Below the pieces are notes generated by a model that saw only the letters and a list, made by a program, of their open reading frames with translations, was not told the DNA's origin and did not search any database. Below are positions 34,720 to 46,459 of a stretch of 64,000 bases of DNA, one piece after another; the stretch's first letter is position 1; each line of letters begins with the position of its first letter. Both the position numbers and the translations under genes were made by a program. This DNA is from Endomychus coccineus. Its lineage: Eukaryota > Arthropoda > Insecta > Coleoptera > Endomychidae. The stretch covers positions 231,971,771 through 232,035,770 of the forward strand of contig OY294067.1 of the NCBI GenBank assembly GCA_958510875.1, written 5' to 3'.

Positions 34720-34740
34720 AATGAATATTTAAACAATCGT

Positions 34741-35510
34741 TAATTAAAAATAGTGGATCCTATTAAAATTAATTGCATCTAACATTTTCAAGTTGCTCTT
34801 AGTGACTATATTTCGCCCGCTTTGGTGAATTCACCGATAGGTACTACCGGGATAGGAAAATATTCCAATTTATTTATAACATCCGACTATATTAGGTAAT
34901 AACTACCTAACTACTAAAATCACTATCACAGGTTCAACATAATGTTTCGGATACCTCAGATTCCATTGAATTTGAGAAAAAAAATAAAGATTCCTAATGA
35001 ACTAAGACACATCTAGGTTAAACATTGGACACATACAAGAAATCATTACTGAATTGTTGTCTGGCGCTGAACGGATTAAACGTCCAGTCAACTTTACTTG
35101 GCAACAAATCGGCCTATTATTCAAATAAGTGTACTTAGTAGTTATAGTTCCAATGAGATAAAATGAAAACATAATGGCGACGTAGAAAATAGAATGAAGT
35201 CACACTCACCTCACTATGAGTCAATGTATGTGTATGGTGATACTAAATTAAATTATTGTGATGCACGCACACCTATTGTGTCGGTTTGAAATTACTCAAC
35301 CACAAGCTACTGAATTTGTTGATATTAAGCATAACCAGGCCCAACTCAACCTCTCTTCTTGGGATAATTGGTAGTATTATAAATGAAACAGTAATATCGC
35401 GATAGAACCAACAGATATCAGAATTTGAACTCATACTTTGATATAAACATATAGTATTATCACTCAGATGTTTGTACCGGGATATCAAAAATTACCTTGG
35501 TCAAGGGTGG
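34741..35510. other. Intronic stretch without recognisable content
   Basis: No coding frame. No repeat pair apart from the start of the next element. Confidence 0.3.
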
Positions 35511-36027
35511 TTGTGGAATCTAAAACGTGTGTCTTACTTTACGTTTGAAATAATTATGTCACTGTCACACTGACATCATCAATAACCTACAAATTTCATA
35601 CCTATTTATTTCAGTTGTAAAACAATAATGAACTACAAATTAAAAATTATCTTGGTCAAGGGTGGTCGTGGAATGTAAAACGTGTGTCTTACTTTAAATT
35701 TTTGGATATGTTTTGTTGTGTCAGAATCTGTTGAGTCATTTTGCTGAAATTTTCTGATCCAGTTTTTGAATCATGCCTCTTACCACACAGCACAAAATTT
35801 TCATGATTGAAGCCTATTTTCGAACGGGTGCGCTAGTTAATGTGCATCGAACAAAAAGGGGGTCATTTTCAACAATTACTGTAATTTAGTTTTTCTTGTT
35901 ACTAAAACCGTTATTTCATAATTTGTAGTTCATTATTGTATAACAACTGAAATAAATAGGTATGAAATTTGTAGGTTATAATTATTTCAAACTTAAAGTT
36001 AGACACACGTTTTAGATTCCACAATGT
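35511..36027. mobile_element. Internally deleted mariner-like derivative (MITE)
   Basis: Outer inverted repeats of about 120 bases at 35511-35640 and 35925-36027 share TGTGGAATCTAAAACGTGTG, AATTTCATACCTATTTATTT and their mirrors. A second direct copy of the tip lies at 35670-35700. Between them, + strand frames read QHKIFMIEAYFRTGALVNVH, a transposase N-terminus, and then directly RGSFSTIT / GGHFQQLL, a transposase C-terminus as in the DD41D element. The catalytic core is deleted. Confidence 0.5.
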
Positions 36028-36176
36028 CAATGTCGAGCAAAAAGTGAGATTTGAACGAAGACATCTTTGGACAATTCGTATAATGAGTACTAAAAGGAAA
36101 CATATAGGAGGGATACAAACATAGTATGTATGATACAGTACAATGGAACTTACATTACTCCAGGTCAAAACAGTTG

Positions 36177-36545
36177 TAGTCTAGAAACTAGAGCGATACG
36201 GTGTGACTAAAAGTTAACTCGATGGCACTATGGTTTATTGTTAGAAGACGGTTCAATGATCATTCATCTCACAGACCATCTTCGCTCTCATGTAGTTCTC
36301 CAGATACAGCCTCAGCAAATTTTTGATTTTTTGACTGCAAGTTAACCCTCCCAAACCTGGTGGAAAATGTTTATTGGTGTGCTAATAGCTAAAATACCAT
36401 ATGCCATCAAAAGCTACCGGTCCAATCCAAGTAATTGGCCATTATTTGGCCCAGAAAATGGACATGTACGCCATTTGTGGATACAACTCATGGATTACAA
36501 GTTAACCCATTTTAACTGACCAGTCCGATAAACGGACACGATAAA
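36177..36545. repeat. One-armed relative of the 10.1-11.4 kb foldback element
   Basis: It begins TAGTCTAGAAACTAGAGCG and follows the same order of blocks as the 10101 arm: GATGGCACTATGGTTTAT, GACGGTTCAATGATCA, CATCTCACAGACC, CCAAACCTGGTGGAAAATGT, ATTATTTGG. Identity is lower, and no mirror arm follows. Confidence 0.7.
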
Positions 36546-36559
36546 ATACGATGGCCACC

Positions 36560-36690
36560 ATGTGCTTCACCAACCATTACATGTGGCATTTTCAGGGCAG
36601 GCATGAGGCTTGAACAGAAAGCTGTCATGAAGATGCCACCTTCAATTGTTGGTGAAATGTCGGCATCAAGTCGTGCTATTGTGACGCGAA
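36560..36690. ncRNA. Two degenerate hammerhead copies in inverted orientation
   Basis: The - strand copy at about 36562-36605 keeps CTGAAAA and the TGCCAC...TGGTTGGTGAA part. The + strand copy at about 36630-36680 reads ATGAAGATGCCACC, GGTGAAATGTCGGCATC and the downstream CAAGTCGTGCTATTGTGACG. Both match the 32564-32606 motif with core changes, so both should be inactive. They mark the end of a lost Penelope-like copy. Confidence 0.5.
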
Positions 36691-36886
36691 CCCATCGGAA
36701 AACTAATAATTTCCAATGTACCTTTTTCACACCCACTCTTTTGTTGGGTTGTAGTTCGAATATTTTAACTGCAGCTGTTGTCCAAGGCGACTGAACGGAT
36801 TTCTGAGAATCAAGATTTTTAGGTTTGAGTCACAGAACACCCCTAGCCCCTAGGTGTTCATTGGTTTAAGCTACAGTCGTTTATAG

Positions 36887-37472
36887 AGGTCTGAGAACTC
36901 GTGACTGTTTCCTGTGAGAAGTGAGTCCGCTAAGCGTCATCTGTTGCATAGTACCAAAAGGGTGGCGCATGAGTCGATGAATGATCTCTGGCACGTATAC
37001 GACCGTGTTTTCTGGCAACTGTCAGTGTTGACTTGTAAACACAAGGAATACCGGCGTTTTTAGAAAAAAAAAATTACGAAACTGTTCATTGTGCCGAAAT
37101 GTAAAACGGGGTACAAAAGTGTAAAGCAAGAAACTTCTGTTTTTAAAGTGCCGAAAGATACGGAAATGCGGAAAAAGTGGATGCTTGCAATTCCGGATAG
37201 AAATCGTTTTAACGAGGTCTTTTATGTGTGCGAGCATGTATAACGAAAAAGAGGAAGTTATTTTTAAAGTGAGTAATACATTTTGACAAGAGTAACAGTT
37301 CTATTCCTCTCTCAAATCAGAATAGTAAATATTGCGTTACGAGAAAAAATATTTTACTTAATAATGTGATTGTTGCCATACTTTGATCCAAGCGCTAGCT
37401 GGTGGCTGAGCGAGGGACTACGAGTTTGGCGACATGTAAGAGACTCATGTCAAACATAGAGTTCCCAGACCT
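36887..37472 (+). mobile_element. Short P-like element relic carrying a THAP exon
   Basis: AGGTCTGAGAACTC (36887) and GAGTTCCCAGACCT (ending 37472) form imperfect terminal inverted repeats. The 8 bases outside them are GTTTATAG-like and GTATATAC-like, a weak match for the 8-bp duplication of P elements. Inside, 37083-37250 reads IVPKCKTGYKSVKQETSVFK then VPKDTEMRKKWMLAIPDRN and YVCEH, a THAP zinc-finger domain, with a frameshift at its end and a GTGAGT donor near 37269. It looks like the first exon of a THAP transposase in a deleted element. Confidence 0.5.
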
Positions 37473-38122
37473 GTATATACGACCGTGGTTTAAGCTGACT
37501 TAGGTCATCGAAGGCCAATATTGTTCCTATCACCTACTCATCAGCTCTTGAGAAAACAACCAGTTCCAAGATTATATACTTATGTCTGACAGACGTATCA
37601 ACCCAACAGATGATATAAACTATGTTTAAAATGAAGATTCCCTGATCTATGTTTATACTGAATCTATTCAATTGTCAGCTGCAGAAGCAAACGTTATGAC
37701 GAGAAAATCTGTAGAGTTAGAGCTTCCTTAGATCCTTAGAAACTATCTAGTGACTGAAGGACACGTAAATGCTCTACAATTTCTTGACGAGATTGACAGG
37801 TGCTATTGAGACTTTCAGTTCCTGAACAGAAGGGTTCTATTTTTTGTCTAATAAAATGTTTTATTATTATGAGAATAACACGTACCTACTGTCCGGGTAG
37901 AATTGTCTATAATTGATAAATTTGACTTAACTGTTGTTGGTGTAAATATGTTTTGACATATTTCAATCGACCCACAGCTTACTGTATTATTGCCTATTAG
38001 ATATTATGAATATCGATAAATAAGAATATTACATTTACAAAAATTAACATTTGATAGAATCGAATTTGTTGATTCTTCATGAAGTGATGGAAACTCCAGG
38101 GTTCTTTAAAATATACTATTGT
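37473..38122. other. Intronic stretch without recognisable content
   Basis: No coding frame or repeat pair recognised. Confidence 0.3.
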
Positions 38123-39175
38123 ATAGAGGGTGCGGCATTAGTGTGTCGAAGTTCGGTGTCCGTTAGTATGAGAGATATCAAAAAGTTATCCACCAAAATT
38201 GTAAACTTCACATTATAAAGATATTTTCATATGTATTGTTCCATATTACTAGGTGGAACCAAACATGTATTTTCATAAATGGGACACCCTACATATTATT
38301 GCGAATTTAGATTAGGCTTATCTTTTCCATACTTGCAATATAGACTTTCATATGAATATATGGGGTATTTGAAAATCATTTCGAGTTCAACGCGCCATTC
38401 ATACACCAAACGGGACAACCTGAGTTACATTTTTTGCAGGAATAACTTTTTGAAATTGATCCACTTTAATGGCAAATTTCCCTTTTCCTAATATTGCAAC
38501 AACTGGAAAGAAAACAAGCCAAAACCCGAACACGAGATTTTCCTGTATTTTATATTTAAAAGTGTGCATTAGTTTTTATCAAGCACCCTACCCTACACCT
38601 CAAACCATTAATTTCTGAGATATTTACAATTCAATAACAAAAAGAAATTATTTTATTATAACTAGTTAGTTAGTCTTGGAAACATAACAGTAAGACAATT
38701 TGTTATACAAAAATAATGAAACATAAAACGGTTATGATGAAATAATTTCTAAAAATCTATTTTTGTTATTAATTTGGAAATATCTAAGAAATTAATAATT
38801 TCAGATATTGGGAGTGCTCAACAAAAATGAAAGCACATGTCAATCTGCTTTTCGAAAAGAAATACACGGTGATAAATTTAGGAAAATTGAGAAAATCTGA
38901 TGTTCGACTTTTGGCCTTCTATGCAGTTGTTGAAATATTTAAAAAATGGCAGTTTTCCATAAAACTGGATCAATGTCAAAAATTTATGATTGCAAAAAAT
39001 GTGTGTCAGGTTGTTTCGTTTGGAGTATAGTACAGATGAACTCATAATGATTTTCATATACAATTCAATTGAGCATTTGAGTTTACAGATGCCTACAATT
39101 TCCGTAGATAACATTAGTCTATTTATTTTAGTACAACGGCTATTGAATTTCGACACACTAATGCCGCACTCTGTA
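38123..39175. mobile_element. Foldback element, about 1.05 kb
   Basis: The tip GTGCGGCATTAGTGTGTCG (38131 region) is mirrored by CGACACACTAATGCCGCACT (39151-39170), with TA at both outer edges. Inner blocks are also mirrored: ATTTTTTGCAGGAATAACTT and ATTGATCCACTTTAATGG near 38430-38475 against their complements near 38950-39000. The left arm has about 150 extra bases, including GGGACACCCTA at 38281. A fragment of the left arm occurs inverted at 770-1001. Short frames here are palindrome shadows. Confidence 0.6.
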
Positions 39176-39439
39176 CATACTTCGCTAAATACTGTTTGCT
39201 TGCGATTTTGATAGAATACTTTGGTACCTTAACTTTCCTAAGTAATGGTGTCAGGGGTTTGTAATATTCATTCAATTTCAGAGGGTCAGTTTGAATCGCT
39301 ACTTCTCTAATGAAAATACTGATTTAATTGGTCGACATTCTGTATCTGGATATTCTGGATATGTCAGATCTTGTAAAGTTTATCTTCATTAAGATTTTTC
39401 GACAGTTTGTGGAATACCTACATGTTGATGAAGTATCGT

Positions 39440-40930
39440 AGTATAGATTATTGTCTTTGTTCATCTTTCCGCAGAATTTTTCAGATTATCTGTTTATTCA
39501 GATACTCCCGATGTTGGTTAAATTTTCTTGGGTATATATTTCGGATGTGATAACAAACCTCTTTCGTAGTTATATAGAACCTAACGATTTTTTGAAAGGT
39601 ATCTGTCAAGGGTGTTGAAAAGCAAATATCGGAAAATTTTTTTCATGTAGACAGGATTGTCCAAAAATAAATTAGACAAACTACTTAAATTTTCTGAAAT
39701 AGAATGACCCAATTTTTTTGATATTGTTAGAACTTCTATTGCTTTTCCGCTTATACATTTCCATCCCTGCTAAATTTGTCAGATATTTATTTCAAGATAA
39801 GACTAGTAATTTTATTGAGGCCTGAATTTAGAATATGTTCAGCTAATGCGGAGTTCTTAGCATTATTATTTTTCTTTATGTGTGAGAAATTTTCTCTATA
39901 CCGAGTTAGAATGATCCTTATAGTTTAGCCCGCATAGCATTTTGAACAAGACTTTCAATCGAATTTGTAAATCCCGTATATGTCGAAGTGGGACAATTTA
40001 TGAATGGTGTTGCCTAAACGGTTTTAGAATTTTTTTAAACCTATAAACGGGTTGTATTGTAAATTTAGAAAACAAGTTATGGAATTTGTTGATTATTCAA
40101 GCATGATTTCAGAATGTTCATCGACTCAGAGATTTGGGTATTTATAAATAGTAAAACAAAATCAAATTAAACATGGGTATCATCAGGTTCAAGTTTGAAA
40201 TCTTTTAATTTTGCTTGGAAGTTCCTAAATTCCTTAACTAACCATTTTGATATGTTATACGTGGGATTATCAATGTATGAAATGATTGGTCTCATGTAAT
40301 TGGCTAATAAATAAGCAATACTGTTTAGGAAAATTGGGATTCGAAAGTCAAGTTTGTATTTTAAATTATCGGAAATTACAGCGATACAACATTTACTAAT
40401 TAAACACATTTATTTCTGGACATTGTTCAACATGTTATCTACCAAATTGTTATAATTGTCTTTGTACATAATTACAATGGAATTTCCTTCATCTGCTTCC
40501 AAGTAATAACATTTTTTAAAATAATTTAATATTATTAAAAATATTGGATGCACTTTTATATGGTTTATTTGAATGGTCAAATTTTTTTTTTCATTTGTTA
40601 CGAATAATAGATTTATCTTAAAAGTTGAGAGAGCTCGGCGTGTTTTCAATATCATGAATTGAATGTTACGTAGGTAATTTCTCAGAATCAATTGCAAAAT
40701 TCAGACCTTTACTTAACAAACTCATTTCCATTTCATTCAATTTAATATTAGTATCATTGTGAATAATGTTGATATTCTTAGTTTCTTCTCTAGATGTGTA
40801 TTTTGATAACCATTTTTGAAATTTATCGATGTTTGACTTAATATTTCTATTGGTTTTTGCCGTACTTTAATAGTATTTTCAGTGGATAAAGGTGATTGTT
40901 TCTTATTCAGAGCATTATAGTCCACGGTGT
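39440..40930 (-). pseudogene. Penelope-like element relic lacking the palm
   Basis: - strand frames from the 5' side: SPLSTENTIKVRQKPIEILS (about 40850), YYLEADEGNSIVIMYKDNYN (40490), MRPIISYIDNPTYNISKWLV (40260), then a deletion of the catalytic palm, then GIYKFD near 39970, KNSALAEHILNSGLNKI near 39850 and the C-terminal DGNV block near 39760. Many stops. The position of the 3' end is approximate. Confidence 0.65.
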
Positions 40931-41179
40931 GAAGCTTTTCATACTTTATTCAAAACATTTCCAAAGACTTCAGACGGTATTTTTTCAAATGGAACCCTGT
41001 ATAACCATCCACCAACGGATGGCCAATTTCATCCATTTCAACTTTCCTTTTTACGGTCCTATGCCTATCTTTTGTAGTTTACAAGTAAATCTTAAAAAAC
41101 ACATTGTTCAAAAAGTCGATGGTGGAAGCCGTTACTTTATGGTAATTTATCATTTTGATTATATGGAAGAATAACTACT

Positions 41180-43711
41180 TTGTTTTTATACCACTTTTAT
41201 TAATAATAACGTGAAAACGTAACTATAGTTTCAACACCGAAGTGCCATTATCAAACAATTAGAAAATTATGAAGAAATCAATGAAACAGTTCAAGTATAA
41301 ATAGAGTAGAGTAAAGTAGGGTTGAGATTAAGGAGTCAATGGAAATTCCAAAAGCAGGTAGATCCTAGGAAAGTACAGTATTACATAGTAAACATAGCAA
41401 CAATTTGTGAATTAGTGAGATTATAATTTAATATTCTAAGAATTATTTTAAGAGCGGTTTGAAAGACACATGAAAAGATCACTTTGATATAGGTCTAACT
41501 GATCATTGAGGATATTTTTATTATTATTAGAGTTTTTGACACCTTTGTAAATCTCTATTGATTCTAATATATTCAATTTGAAACCTCTGGTTTGGTTATG
41601 TAGAATGCTTAGACTATCTAAATTAGGGAAATTATGATCAGTTTGTAAAAAATGATTAGCAAAGGTTGAATCAGTTTTGTTGAGTCTAAACGAGCGAAAA
41701 TGTTCTTCGTATCTTAATTTGACATTACGACAAGTTCTACCTATATAAAAGTCATCACAGTCTGAGCAAATCATCTTATAAACTCCAGGTTTTCTATATT
41801 TATTGATTTTGTCTTTGGCGTTGTATATAAGATGGCAAAGTGTCTTTTGAGGTTTGAAACTGATTTTAAAATTATGGCGTGATAAAATGTTAGCAATATG
41901 TTCGCTCACTGTACCAAAATATGTCAAAGAGATGAATTTAGTGAATATATCTATGTGTTTTATACTCGAATAAATTTTATAGAAAGTTAATTGTTGTTGT
42001 TTGCGATTTATTAGTTTAATTATTTGATCTACCGGAGAACCATTATTGATGGCTATTCGTTTGATCGTGTTCAACTCAATAGTGAGGTGTTCTATTGACA
42101 ATGGTATCGAAAATGCTCTATGGATCATTGAGTGATATGCTGCTAATTTATGGCTAAGAGGGCTAAACGATGAGTTCGGAATAGTGATGTCTGTACAAGT
42201 GGGTTTCCTGTAGATATTGAAGTTTATTTTATTATGGTCACGTATTAGTGTTAAATCCAAAAAGTTTATTGTTCTATCTTTTTCTGTTTCTAACGTGAAT
42301 TTAATTTTTGGGTGAAGTTTGTTAATAAATGAAAGAAAGGAATTTAATTGTCTCGATGTGCCTTTGAAGAAGGCAAGTACATCATCTACGTATTTATACC
42401 AAAATTGAATATGGTTTTTGCTAATGTGCAGTTCATAATTTTGGTCTCCAGATCAGACATAAAAATGTCTGCTAATAGTGGAATCAATGGGTTACCCATA
42501 GCGAGACCTGAATTCTGTACATAAAATTTATTATTAAATTGACAATAGTTTTGACTCAAGCATAGGTCAAAAGCGAGTTCTATCTCATTTTGAATTAAGG
42601 GGTTAATATGTGATCTATCTAAAATGCTTCTAATTAGAGACTTACATTCTGAAGTTGGAATATTTGAAAACATGTTTGAAACATCAAAGGAAACTAAAAA
42701 ACCATGGGTTGGTATATGGTGTGTTTTGACTAATTCGGACAATTCGAGAGAGTTTTTAACAGTAAATTTAGGTTTAAAATAAGTGAATTTCTTGAATTTC
42801 TGATTTAATTTGATTGCAAGGTCCCTTGTTGGACTATTGATGTAAGACACTACAGGTCGTATGGGGGCATTTTCTTTATGATTTTTAATAAGTCCGTATA
42901 GTTTAGGTGAGCAAGGATTGCTATTAATGAGTTTATATTTTTCGAAACCACTGTCAAATAAAATTCCACTATTTTGTAGGAATTGTTTTGTTTTTAATTG
43001 AAAAAGATTAGTTGGGTCTTTACGTATTTCGTTTAATTCCGCTTGGATAAATACTGACATTTTATCCTCATAATCTTGTTTAGGGATGATTATTATTGCA
43101 TTCGATTTATCTGCCTTTGTAAGGGTTAAATTGTTTTCTTTCAGTTTTTGATTAATTGATTTGATTTTAGATGTATCTGCATGATTGAATTGTTTTTTAG
43201 TTGATGAAAGTGATTTTCCTATTTCCAATTTTGTTAATTTAGAATTATTCGCGTTAGTATTTTTTAAGGCTAATTCTACCTCAGCAATACTAGTTTCTAG
43301 AAAAGTGTTACTTTGAATATGTGGAGAATACTTTGGTCCCTTATTGAGTAAACAAAGTTCTTCTTTTGAGAGAAATATCCTCAATGATCAGTTAGACCTA
43401 TATCAAAGTGATCTTTTCATGTGTCTTTCAAACCGCTCTTAAAATAATTCTTAGAATATTAAATTATAATCTCACTAATTCACAAATTGTTGCTATGTTT
43501 ACTATGTAATACTGTACTTTCCTAGGATCTACCTGGTTTTGAAATTTCCATTGACCCCTTAATCTCAACCCTACTTTACTCTACTCTATTTATACTTGAA
43601 CTGTTTCATTGATTTCTTCATAATTTTCTAATTGTTTGATAATGGCACTTCGGTGTTGAAACTATAGTTACGTTTTCACGTTATTATTAATAAAAGTGGT
43701 ATAAAAACAAA
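41180..43711 (-). mobile_element. Penelope-like element between 330-bp inverted repeats, one frameshift
   Basis: The left repeat 41180-41516 and right repeat 43385-43711 are near-identical inverted copies. Shared blocks are AGAGCGGTTTGAAAGACACA, AATTCACAAATTGTTGCTAT (or mirror) and CGAAGTGCCATTATC. Each repeat includes the last codons of the ORF plus the 3' UTR, so the right one is an inverted 3'-end copy joined at the 5' side, an arrangement known for Penelope elements. High identity suggests recent insertion. Confidence 0.75.
41448..43384 (-). pseudogene. Penelope-like RT/GIY-YIG protein with a single frameshift
   Basis: N-terminal part 42386-43384: LNKGPKYSPHIQ, LTKADKSNAIIIIPKQDY, LYGLIKNHKENAPIRPVVSY, FLVSFDVSNMFSNIPTSE and GLAMGNPLIPLLADIFMSDL. 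The frame shifts near 42410. The continuation in the other frame begins FWYKYVDDVLAFF (YVDD codons at 42381-42392) and runs open through INFLDLTLI, NIYRKPTCTDITIP, GVYKMICSDCDDFYIGRTCR and FANHFLQTDHNF to the stop at 41448. All catalytic motifs survive, so only this one shift inactivates it. Confidence 0.85.
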
Positions 43712-44599
43712 AACACATTGTTGTTCAACAAGTTTAAATTATTCTAGTATTTATCAAAAGCCAACATTCAATTCAGTCAACTAGGTTTCTATGAAGTGTG
43801 AGAACAATTATTCCTTGACTTCAACAATTCTAATTTCATTTTAGCTTAAAAGTGTTTGTATTAAGAACATAAATCACTATACCTACATGTTTTTACGTGT
43901 TTCGTTATTTGTTGCGATGTATTTTAATCGGAATTAATGCGATAAAGACGCTCAGTTTTCAAAGTCTTCTGACGATGCTCGTGAGACCGAAACGCATATA
44001 AAGACGAAAACATATTTGACATATGTGTTAATATGACCTATTTCCCAAGAATTTACATATAATTCATACCTGGATCAAGAATCATTATTATATGTATCAA
44101 CAATTAATTTGAGTAAAAATCAATTGATTTTGTTTTTGGAAATTGCGACAGAAATTGGCAAAAAGATTTTATATTATAGGCAGTGTCGGTGAATGAATGA
44201 AAGAAATTGAAAATGGTGGACTGTATCATAATAATAATTGTTTCGAATTTAATGAACAGTGTTTCTTCTCCCTAGATAAAATTCCAACACAGCGACTTAA
44301 TAACAAGGGGTGCACTTACTTGAGGGTTTTGTGTCTGTCAGATGCTCCTCACAGGCCCTTGTCTTCTAACTGGTATTAGTTTTCCATATGTTCTCTGCAA
44401 AATTATTATTACTGATTGATTCACCACGTTGAATTCACTTACTGGTTTTTGTATATTTGAGAACTCTACCTAACCACTTCTGCCGCTACATCACCGGATA
44501 ATCCTCATCAAACACGCAAAAAATCATCAACGCATACACTCTGCGTGCACCCAGTTTGCATATAAACCGCTGTGCCGCCCAGGAAATTATTTAAATTTA
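43712..44599. other. Intronic stretch with one hammerhead-like relic
   Basis: Apart from the motif at 43969-43994, no gene or repeat was recognised. The GC-richer patch at 44300-44580 is unassigned. Confidence 0.35.
43969..43994 (+). ncRNA. Degenerate hammerhead-like motif
   Basis: CTGACGA at 43969-43975, one T, GCTC with a GACC partner (one mismatch; loop GTGA), then GAAAC at 43989-43993. No cleavage triplet follows. The spacing is the Penelope-type pattern, so it is probably the end of an otherwise lost copy. Confidence 0.35.
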
Positions 44600-45255
44600 G
44601 TAAACTGTTTAATCATGTATGCATGAACAGGCAGCGATTTGCCGAAAGATTTCTACCGGATCAAAAAAGTTGGTTGCAAGATTTACCGAAACTGAAAATG
44701 TTGCTTATTAATTACCAGTAAAGACAAACGTGCTACCGATGACGCTAACCAATTAATTGTTATTTTGGCAGTGAACGAAGACCCTAATATAAATTGAAAA
44801 AAGGTTGCCCAATTGGTGGCTATAAGTGAAATATTTATTGGGAAAATTTTAAAACAAAATTAGTTTCATCCGTACCAAATACAAATGCATTAGACGCTGA
44901 GAGATATCAATTTTGATAAATTAATGCGGGTCTGTAACTGGGCACAATCGAAGCTTCAGCAAAATCCAACTTTTTTTTTGACAAAGTGCTACCTTCTGAT
45001 GAGGTTATACTCCACTAGAACGGATTCGTTAACAGGCATAATTTCCATTAATATTCCACCAAAAACCTGAATATCATCAGACAAACACAGGCAAATATGA
45101 TGGAGTTTAAATGTTTGGAGAGGTAAAATTGGATATCATGTGATTGAACCGCATTTTCCGAAGGGAGTTTGAATGGTCTGATGTGCTTAGATTTTTTGCG
45201 AATCTTTTTCCTGCGCTCTTGATAAGGAAAAAGTGAGGTACCAACATGATGGGAC
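44600..45255 (+). pseudogene. Mariner-like (DD41D group) transposase relic
   Basis: + strand frames read RQRFAERFLPDQ, DDANQLIVILAVNEDPNINL then KKVAQLVAISE (second helix-turn-helix; intact copy AVLNSIEEFPGTSTRKIARV), FIGKILKQN, and after decay SLNVWRGKIGYHVIEPHF, matching SLNVWLGIIDNHLIGPHF of the intact element. It is heavily mutated, and the third catalytic block is missing. Confidence 0.6.
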
Positions 45256-45522
45256 AAATGAGTTAAATTAACAATTTGAATGGCCAGTTAGAACGTGACT
45301 TAACAAAACCTAATTTTTTATGTGGGGTTATATTAAGAATCTAGTTTATTAAACGGCACCTGCAACTCAAGATATGGAGGGAAGAATAGTGCAGGTTTCC
45401 AAGATCATTCCAACTGAGATGCTTAGTGTTTCTCGATCATACAGCGAAAGAATAAATTTATGCCATAGAGAAAATGGTCAACATTATTAGTATTTTGTGA
45501 AATAGTTTAATTTATGAACCCA

Positions 45523-45776
45523 GATAATTCCAAAATAAATGTTATTATTGTTTTTGATAAAAACTAGAAATAATTGAACTTTTTGAAGAACAATGTGGTT
45601 TTTTGAAATTTAATTGCAATCGGAGGAAAATAGGCATAGTCTAGTAAATAGGAATAATTCAAAAATAAATGCTATTATTGTTTTTGATAAAATCTAAAAA
45701 TTATTGAACTTGTTAAAGAACAATGTGCTTTTTGAAATTTAATTGTAATCGGAGGAAAATAGGCATAGGTAAATAG
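45523..45776 (+). repeat. Direct repeat, two copies of about 125 bp
   Basis: Copy 1 starts at about 45523 and copy 2 at about 45653, period about 130. Shared blocks: AAAATAAATG, TTATTATTGTTTTTGATAAA, GAACAATGTG and ATCGGAGGAAAATAGGCATA. Non-coding. Confidence 0.75.
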
Positions 45777-46164
45777 GAAAGTTGAAGTGGATGAAATTTG
45801 CTATCCGTTTGTGAATAGTTTTTGGAAAATTTTGACCCCTGTACAACATGTCTATAAAGTCTCTAGTCCTTAGGTATAGTAAATTTAGAGTTTTTCCAAT
45901 TGCCGCAATAAAGTGGCGATTTTAAAGAAGGGTATGAAAATTAATTAATTCCCGAAAAAAATGGTTTATCTACGAAACGGGTAGGAAAATTAAAAAAATA
46001 TTTTGGAAGAACATAATAATGAGTTTCTAATAATGTCAATTATATTAGGTCATTCATTAATTTTCATGTAATAGGAGTTATGGAGCTATAACAGAGATTT
46101 CTCGGACTGTATAGTATAAATAATATGTAGAATAAGAAACTAGAACACAAATTTAAATTTACAT

Positions 46165-46330
46165 TTACAAGACATTTAACGTAAATTGAATCTCCTTTTT
46201 GTGATTGTAACTCCTCAAGTGTTCTTGGAAGTGTACACTAAAACTGCGTCCTACATAATAGCCTATGAACAAAAGGCAGTCTTCACAGATTAGCTTATAA
46301 ACACAACTTCAGTATTAATAATATCTACTA
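46165..46330 (-). pseudogene. Penelope-like GIY-YIG fragment
   Basis: The - strand reads LICEDCLLFIGYYVGRSFSV then HFQEHLRSYNHKKEIQ, matching the zinc-like CxxC and YIG/GRxF region of Penelope-like nucleases. No other part of the element is recognisable around it. Confidence 0.45.
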
Positions 46331-46336
46331 TCGTTG

Positions 46337-46455
46337 AATGTTATCCTCCGCCACTTGAATACGTTTTTTGTGATCATCATGTTTCGGATCCCATATAATA
46401 GGAAATTGTTCATAGAGTGTTAAAAATTTGTAAATAGCACGATTTGACCCCGAAG
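46337..46455 (-). pseudogene. MADF DNA-binding domain fragment
   Basis: The - strand reads AIYKFLTLYEQFPIIWDPKH then DDHKKRIQVAED, the start of a MADF domain (typically F..LY...P.LWD....Y). MADF domains occur in host regulators and in PIF/Harbinger partner proteins. With no flanking exon it is most likely a transposon relic. Confidence 0.4.
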
Positions 46456-46459
46456 CAGA

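Larger units (their letters stand above)
32520..34740 (-). mobile_element. Penelope-like element with intact coding region and 3' hammerhead
   Basis: It is a single uninterrupted ORF (32710-34719) followed on the - strand by about 100 bases of UTR and a hammerhead ribozyme motif at 32564-32606. The 5' boundary was not found. No inverted partner copy adjoins it, unlike the other Penelope-like copies here. Degenerate copies of the same hammerhead lie at 36565-36690, so other members of this family were inserted nearby. Confidence 0.75.

Noticed and set aside
38827..39211. Three overlapping short frames
   Set aside because: They fall in the right arm of a foldback element and share no protein family.
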